Assembly (NCBI GenBank): GCA_900552465.1
Contig: URZO01000123.1
Span: 1 to 11,485, forward strand
Length of the DNA: 11,485 bases
DNA from: an uncultured Parabacteroides sp.
GTDB lineage: Bacteria; Bacteroidota; Bacteroidia; Bacteroidales; Tannerellaceae
Direction of reading: 5' to 3'
The first letter of the stretch is position 1; each line of letters begins with the position of its first letter. A program made the position numbers and the translations under genes. Positions 7,889 to 11,485 of the stretch are shown here, in pieces. The notes below the pieces were generated by a model that searched no databases, was not told the DNA's origin, and saw nothing but the letters and a program-made list of their open reading frames with translations.

Positions 7889-7917
7889 CAAAGATACGAA
7901 AAGGTATTAAATACCAA
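7889..7917 (-). promoter_or_regulatory. Promoter of the hybrid regulator gene
   Basis: On the minus strand, TTG (7915-7917) is followed after 18 bp by TATCTTTG (7889-7896), a perfect TAnnTTTG -7 box. The predicted start near 7882 leaves a leader of about 14 nt before the ATG at 7868. The -33 side lies inside the last codons of the barrel gene, so the regulator can be expressed separately. This is the best-formed promoter in the window. Confidence 0.7.
7903..7915. promoter_or_regulatory. Palindrome inside the regulator promoter spacer
   Basis: GGTATTAAATACC is a perfect palindrome of two 6-bp arms around one central base. It sits between the -33 and -7 boxes of the regulator promoter and contains the stop codon of the barrel gene. 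A dimeric repressor or activator could bind here, but the coding overlap and AT content make chance possible. Confidence 0.4.
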
Positions 7918-10459
7918 GTCGTATCGCAAACAGAAAACGTGCGCCATCCTCCGATCCGAACCAAGAGTACTCTGTTGTTACCTTATTAATGATTGTCAAC
8001 CAGAAACCACCCCCATAGGAAGTGTGCCACTTGTGGGAATGTTCGCCGGGAAACCAGACACGTCCATGGTCGAAACCGGTAAACAGTCCGTATTTCAATG
8101 GTGTAAACGGGTTGCGGATCTTCCCCATATCCAACCGGAAATCAGTATGCTGGTAAAAAGACTGTTTCCCGATAAAACGGTTATCCCTGAATCCCCGTAA
8201 AGTAATACCGGCAGCCTGATAAAAATCGTATTTATTATTATATAAAAGCTTGACTTCCGCTCCGGTCTCAATTGAGAAACGGTCCGAACAGCGGAACGTG
8301 GCGGACAGGTCCAGTTTCGAATACGGGAAATTGCGCCCCGGCTTTTTCAGGTTCATCTTCCACCCTGATGAAGCAGCCAGCTCTAATTTGGGGATAAATG
8401 AAGCCGGAGCTATCTCAATCTGATAGGCCGCTTCGACCCCGGCAAACAGATTCATCCGGTATATCGGATGATTGTCCGGAAGTACCAGGCTGATATAGCG
8501 GCCTTCCGTATGTTTTGCTTTATACATCTCGAATGAAGCTGACAATGTTAACTGCTGTTTTCGCTTCATTTCCATACGGAAAGAAGGGGTCAGTGAATAC
8601 TGACGAAGTGTGACACGGTTATATTTCTTCGCCTTCTCTTTAAAACCATCCGAATTATTGCCGTATCCGAAGAAGTTGAAGAAATTACGTGGCGAAGCGA
8701 TAAAAGCATCGAGGTTAAAACTCTTCCGCTCATCATAAAAAGGGAATGTTCCCTGATACATAAATCCTTGCAAGTAGTTATAACCAATACGGTGACGGAA
8801 TGTGAAAGGCGATTGTTTGAAACCATACATCGTATAAGTTAAAAAAGCTCCCAAGCTAAAGCCTATATCAGAATCGTAGAATCCCCAGGGAGTGAAATCA
8901 AGCTTTTTATACTTCACCTTTTCATAGTCGTAATCGTGAATGGCCGGACTGTCGGAAATGATTTCATGGACGCCGGAGACCGATTCCAGGCGGTCACAGT
9001 CTGACGCATACGCATAAATACGAACGCGGCGAGCTTGCTCTATATCATAGGTATTACGCCCCGGTCCGGCAATTAGATAGACGGGGAACTCTTTTGCCGC
9101 TTTTCCTCTCACCTCGTACTCGTCGTTGCCATGCAGTCCGTACAGCCAGATTTCTTTAGTGTTCTTGCCGGAATATTTCTTTTGGAAAGAAGGGACAGAG
9201 TTTCCTTTCGGGTACATGCAGATCAGCAGGCTGTCATGTCCGAAACGCTCGAGTGTGATCCGGTCGTCTCCGTCCGTTGCCGTCAGGACAGGCGTCCGTT
9301 GCAGTTTCCGGTAATAACGGTGTGCCATATAAGGAAGACTGTCCCGACGGACAAGTAGTTTCGCTTTAATAGCATCTGTCTCGACTCCCTGTATTTCAGG
9401 CGGGAGAAGCCGGAAAGCCTCATTTATAACCGAATCGGTCAGACTTCTTTGGAGAATCGAGGCTTGCTGGATCCACACCGATTCATCGGCAGGGTCTGTT
9501 AATGCCATATCGAGTGTATATCCAAGCGTATTGATCTTTTCAACATCTTTCGGATGACTGCTATAATTTGTAATAAAACCGAGTCCCAGGACTTTCAGCA
9601 TCTGTTTGAACAGCAAGCCGTCAGTCTTAGTAAAGGCATGATTGCGGTCTATCACGATCGGAGTGAACAATATACTGTCGGCTTCTGCCGAACGTACAGC
9701 CCGCCAATTCCAGTTTTCTGGAATCTTATTCCAGTCTCCTATCAACATGTCATACAATCGTTCGGCTATGTATTCCTGCTGATTCACCTGGTAGGATTTA
9801 CTCTGCCGTATCTGTCCAAGCAGTTGTTCGGTAGAAAAGATATTCTTTTGTGTGGCAGTATCAGGCACATCCCGGAGGCTGATCAGTCTGTCATGGATAC
9901 TGGTTCCATTGGCAATCGTGTCCTCACTCGTTCCTCCCCGCATATAATAAATGCGGGAATTGTTGAAACTCAGCCCGGCAACCTCCGCCATCCGGTCGGC
10001 GGCAAGGAAGGTATAAGGGTTAATAATAGTATAGGCATCTCCAATAAACTCATCGAGATAAGTACCCTTGAATTCTTTCTTACTGTACATCTCGCGAAAG
10101 AATTTGGATTCAAGGAAACTGGTAGCACCGCCCAACGGTTTGAGCATATACAACCGGTCGTGCCGGTCGGCCAGAATCAAGGCATGAAAATCAGCCGCCT
10201 GCTCCACCCCCTGCACACCTCCTAAAAGCGTATGCATCGTAACAGCTTCAGCCGTAATCGGAATAGTATAGAGTGTCCGGTAGTGTGTGCCCCAGAGCTT
10301 GTTATAAAGTTCACTTTTATTCTTCATATCCTGCGGATAAATAGAACGCCTGACGGTATCTTGCACAGCAGCAGACACACGAAATGGGGACAGCAGAACA
10401 AGTAGCAGACAAGTAAATACCCCCCGGTAACACCAACATATTTGCTCCATTTTATTCAT
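7907..10459 (-). CDS. Outer-membrane beta-barrel protein with degenerate kinase-like N-terminal region (surface-antigen/D15-like C-terminus)
   Basis: This 850-aa exported protein has a signal peptide at 1-30 (hydrophobic core LLLVLL, cleavage after VSA). The region 50-300 resembles, from memory, a Bacteroidota family with an N-terminal kinase-like fold and an outer-membrane barrel, in which larger members carry a metallophosphoesterase. Corresponding motifs are LWGTHYR (55-61), MLKP (105-108), MLIGDW (238-243) and DRNHAF (271-276). The usual GDWDRH and DRDQ are changed here to GDWNKI and DRNH, so catalysis is doubtful. A middle beta segment holds GLHGNDEY (441-448) and GPGRNTYD (465-472), equivalents of G-x-x-G-x-D-type repeats. 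From about 525 on, alternating aromatic/polar strands, such as FRHRIGYNY, run to the end and suggest a barrel of about 16 strands. The gene lies directly upstream of the hybrid regulator and divergent from the nitroreductase. An in-frame ATG at codon 4 is an alternative start. Function is unknown. Confidence 0.75.
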   Translation of the reverse strand: MNKMEQICWCYRGVFTCLLLVLLSPFRVSAAVQDTVRRSIYPQDMKNKSELYNKLWGTHYRTLYTIPITAEAVTMHTLLGGVQGVEQAADFHALILADRHDRLYMLKPLGGATSFLESKFFREMYSKKEFKGTYLDEFIGDAYTIINPYTFLAADRMAEVAGLSFNNSRIYYMRGGTSEDTIANGTSIHDRLISLRDVPDTATQKNIFSTEQLLGQIRQSKSYQVNQQEYIAERLYDMLIGDWNKIPENWNWRAVRSAEADSILFTPIVIDRNHAFTKTDGLLFKQMLKVLGLGFITNYSSHPKDVEKINTLGYTLDMALTDPADESVWIQQASILQRSLTDSVINEAFRLLPPEIQGVETDAIKAKLLVRRDSLPYMAHRYYRKLQRTPVLTATDGDDRITLERFGHDSLLICMYPKGNSVPSFQKKYSGKNTKEIWLYGLHGNDEYEVRGKAAKEFPVYLIAGPGRNTYDIEQARRVRIYAYASDCDRLESVSGVHEIISDSPAIHDYDYEKVKYKKLDFTPWGFYDSDIGFSLGAFLTYTMYGFKQSPFTFRHRIGYNYLQGFMYQGTFPFYDERKSFNLDAFIASPRNFFNFFGYGNNSDGFKEKAKKYNRVTLRQYSLTPSFRMEMKRKQQLTLSASFEMYKAKHTEGRYISLVLPDNHPIYRMNLFAGVEAAYQIEIAPASFIPKLELAASSGWKMNLKKPGRNFPYSKLDLSATFRCSDRFSIETGAEVKLLYNNKYDFYQAAGITLRGFRDNRFIGKQSFYQHTDFRLDMGKIRNPFTPLKYGLFTGFDHGRVWFPGEHSHKWHTSYGGGFWLTIINKVTTEYSWFGSEDGARFLFAIRLGI

Positions 10460-10514
10460 TGTTATAATAACATTTGACCGGAATCAGTTGTTTACTTCAT
10501 AAAAACAAATAGAT

Positions 10515-11150
10515 ATGGATTTATTAAAAGCACTCCAATGGCGATATGCCGTCAAGAAATTCGATCCGTCGAAAAAGGTGGATCAGGGATTAGTAGACAA
10601 AATCATAGAAGCAGCCTGGCTGGCTCCCACCTCATCGGGACTACAGCCGTTTCAGGTAATCGACATTACCAATCAGGAATTAAAGGATAAAATCGTCCCC
10701 ATCGCATTTGACCAACATCAGGTTGCGGATTGTTCACACCTGTTGGTTTTCGCTGCTTGGGATAACTACACCGCCGAACGGATCGACCGTATCTACCATT
10801 ATACAATTACGGAAAGAGGTCAGGAGCCGGGACATTATAATGCATACGTCGATCGGCTAAAAGCTATTTACCTGAACCGTCCGGCAGAGGTAAACTTCGA
10901 ACATGCAGCCCGGCAATCTTATATTGCTTTTGCCTTCTCAATAATGATGGCAGCCGAACTAAAGGTAGACAGTACTCCGATGGAAGGTTTCGACAATGAG
11001 GCTCTGGACAATCTGTTGAATCTGCATGAATCGAGATTGCGTAGCGTTACGATGCTGCCGCTTGGCTACCGGGATACAGAAAGTGATTGGCTGGTAGACT
11101 TGAAGAAGGTGCGCCACCCGATGGAGGAGTTCCTGATCGAGATTAAATAA
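10515..11150 (+). CDS. NAD(P)H-dependent nitroreductase-family oxidoreductase (FMN)
   Basis: This 211-aa cytoplasmic flavoprotein is of the NfsB-like nitroreductase family, which uses NAD(P)H and FMN to reduce nitro compounds, quinones or similar acceptors as a homodimer. Visible family features are WRYAVKKFDP (9-18), where basic residues contact the FMN phosphate, APTSSGLQPFQ (37-47), CSHLLVFAAW, a central QSYIAFAF helix, DSTPMEGF (152-159) and MLPLGYRD near the C-terminus. The length is typical and the frame intact. Relatives include dihydropteridine reductases, so the natural substrate is open. Related enzymes in gut Bacteroidota can activate metronidazole, but that activity cannot be inferred for this protein. 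The ATG at 10515 follows an A-rich leader with no Shine-Dalgarno. The 55-bp gap to the divergent barrel gene must hold both promoters if each has one. AACATTTG at 10473-10480 resembles a -7 box with one mismatch. A hairpin terminator follows the stop. Confidence 0.93.
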   Translation: MDLLKALQWRYAVKKFDPSKKVDQGLVDKIIEAAWLAPTSSGLQPFQVIDITNQELKDKIVPIAFDQHQVADCSHLLVFAAWDNYTAERIDRIYHYTITERGQEPGHYNAYVDRLKAIYLNRPAEVNFEHAARQSYIAFAFSIMMAAELKVDSTPMEGFDNEALDNLLNLHESRLRSVTMLPLGYRDTESDWLVDLKKVRHPMEEFLIEIK

Positions 11151-11158
11151 AAGAACGC

Positions 11159-11201
11159 TCCCTGTTTCAGTGTCAAGCGCGAGAACAGGGAACATTTCTT
11201 T
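11159..11201 (+). terminator. Probable terminator of the nitroreductase gene
   Basis: TCCCTGTT (11159-11166) pairs with AACAGGGA (11184-11191) across a 17-nt loop and is followed by ACATTTCTTT. It lies 8 bp after the stop codon. The loop is long and the T-tract is interrupted, so strength is uncertain. Confidence 0.6.
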
Positions 11202-11318
11202 AAAAGACAGCATCAGTGTCACCACACATGCTGCCATGTCCTTTAAGTATCTCTTTCTTATATGCAATAATTACTATGTGATTTATAAATTGTGTTGTTG
11301 CTTCTTTACGGTCATCGT

Positions 11319-11347
11319 AAAAAAACGGGAGGATTAGAGTTCTCCCG
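11319..11347 (-). terminator. Intrinsic terminator facing the minus strand
   Basis: Read on the minus strand, CGGGAG (from 11347) pairs with CTCCCG (ending at 11326) across a 10-nt loop and is followed directly by seven T (11325-11319). On the plus strand the hairpin has no T-run, so it acts on transcripts coming from the right. No minus-strand reading frame ends just before it within the window. An adjacent small inverted repeat, TTTACG/CGTAAA (11305-11321), overlaps the T-run. Confidence 0.6.
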
Positions 11348-11364
11348 GGCTCACCCGATAATCA

Positions 11365-11391
11365 TTGGGGATAAATAAATTCATTATTTTG
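11365..11391 (+). promoter_or_regulatory. Weak promoter-like sequence near the right edge
   Basis: TTG (11365-11367) and TTATTTTG (11384-11391) are spaced by 16 bp. The second differs from TAnnTTTG at one base. It would drive a transcript leaving the window to the right. No gene start of useful length follows; the only short frame (11419-11463) closes after 14 codons. Otherwise 11202-11485 shows no gene. Confidence 0.25.
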
Positions 11392-11447
11392 CAGTTTTGA
11401 ATCAATAAATGATGATTTATGAGTGTGCTCATATCGACCGTTGGTAA

Positions 11448-11485
11448 CTCCTTCCCCTCTTGAGAGGGGGCAGGGGGTGTGTGAA
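11448..11485. repeat. Palindromic dispersed-type repeat at the right edge
   Basis: CCCCTCT (11454-11460) and AGAGGGG (11463-11469) form a near-perfect palindrome, followed by the G-rich tract GGGCAGGGGGTGTGTG. Similar C-rich/G-rich repeats occur between genes of many Bacteroidota, as I recall. The base composition departs sharply from the AT-rich flank, and the unit probably continues beyond the window. Confidence 0.5.

Noticed and set aside
9554..10225. Open frame of 223 codons on the plus strand, antisense to the barrel gene
   Set aside because: It lies wholly inside the barrel coding region, whose product has a signal peptide and coherent family motifs. The antisense product shows no recognisable domain.
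11209..11245. CAGCAT/ATGCTG hairpin with partly matching flanks as a second terminator
   Set aside because: Only 6 bp pair perfectly, the outer arms need a 3-nt bulge, and the T-run after it is short.
11419..11463. 14-codon frame from ATG after a weak promoter-like sequence
   Set aside because: It is too short, runs into the palindromic repeat, and shows no recognisable peptide family.

Overview
The window looks like chromosomal DNA from a gut-type Bacteroidota, most likely order Bacteroidales and perhaps Parabacteroides. The genus is a guess. The evidence is a one-piece hybrid two-component regulator of the Bacteroides type, a small single-RRM RNA-binding protein, AT-rich leaders without strong Shine-Dalgarno sequences, and several copies of the Bacteroidota -7 promoter box TAnnTTTG.

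Layout from left to right. Positions 1-37 (minus) hold the first 12 codons of a gene that leaves the window, probably a small TSCPD-domain protein. An AT-rich divergent spacer follows, then a single-RRM protein gene (349-594, plus) closed by a strong hairpin terminator. Next comes a plus-strand pair: folC (761-2068, folylpolyglutamate/dihydrofolate synthase) and, 23 bp later, a major facilitator transporter (2092-3534) with sequence signatures of the MFSD1 family. The convergent gap 3535-3746 is almost filled by a compact MITE/REP-like element. It has 15-bp perfect terminal inverted repeats, a nested central hairpin, two related GC-rich palindromes and a possible 7-bp target duplication.

The minus strand then carries two large genes, transcribed right to left. 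The first is an 850-aa outer-membrane beta-barrel protein with a degenerate kinase-like N-terminal region (10459-7907). The second is a 1373-aa hybrid sensor kinase/response regulator/AraC protein (7868-3747), which has its own consensus-like promoter overlapping the end of the upstream gene. No SusC/SusD pair or glycosidase is visible beside this regulator, which is unusual for the family. Divergent to the barrel gene lies a 211-aa FMN-dependent nitroreductase-family gene (10515-11150, plus) with a probable terminator. The last 335 bp contain no convincing gene. They hold an intrinsic terminator facing the minus strand and a palindromic dispersed-type repeat at the right edge.

How the parts may work together: folC and the transporter probably form one transcript, although nothing shows that the transporter carries folates. 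The barrel protein and the hybrid regulator are arranged as a sensor/effector pair at the cell envelope, with the regulator also able to be transcribed alone. The least-described parts are the palindromic element at 3551-3739, the barrel protein with its eroded motifs, the palindrome inside the regulator promoter, and the orphan minus-strand terminator near 11.3 kb.
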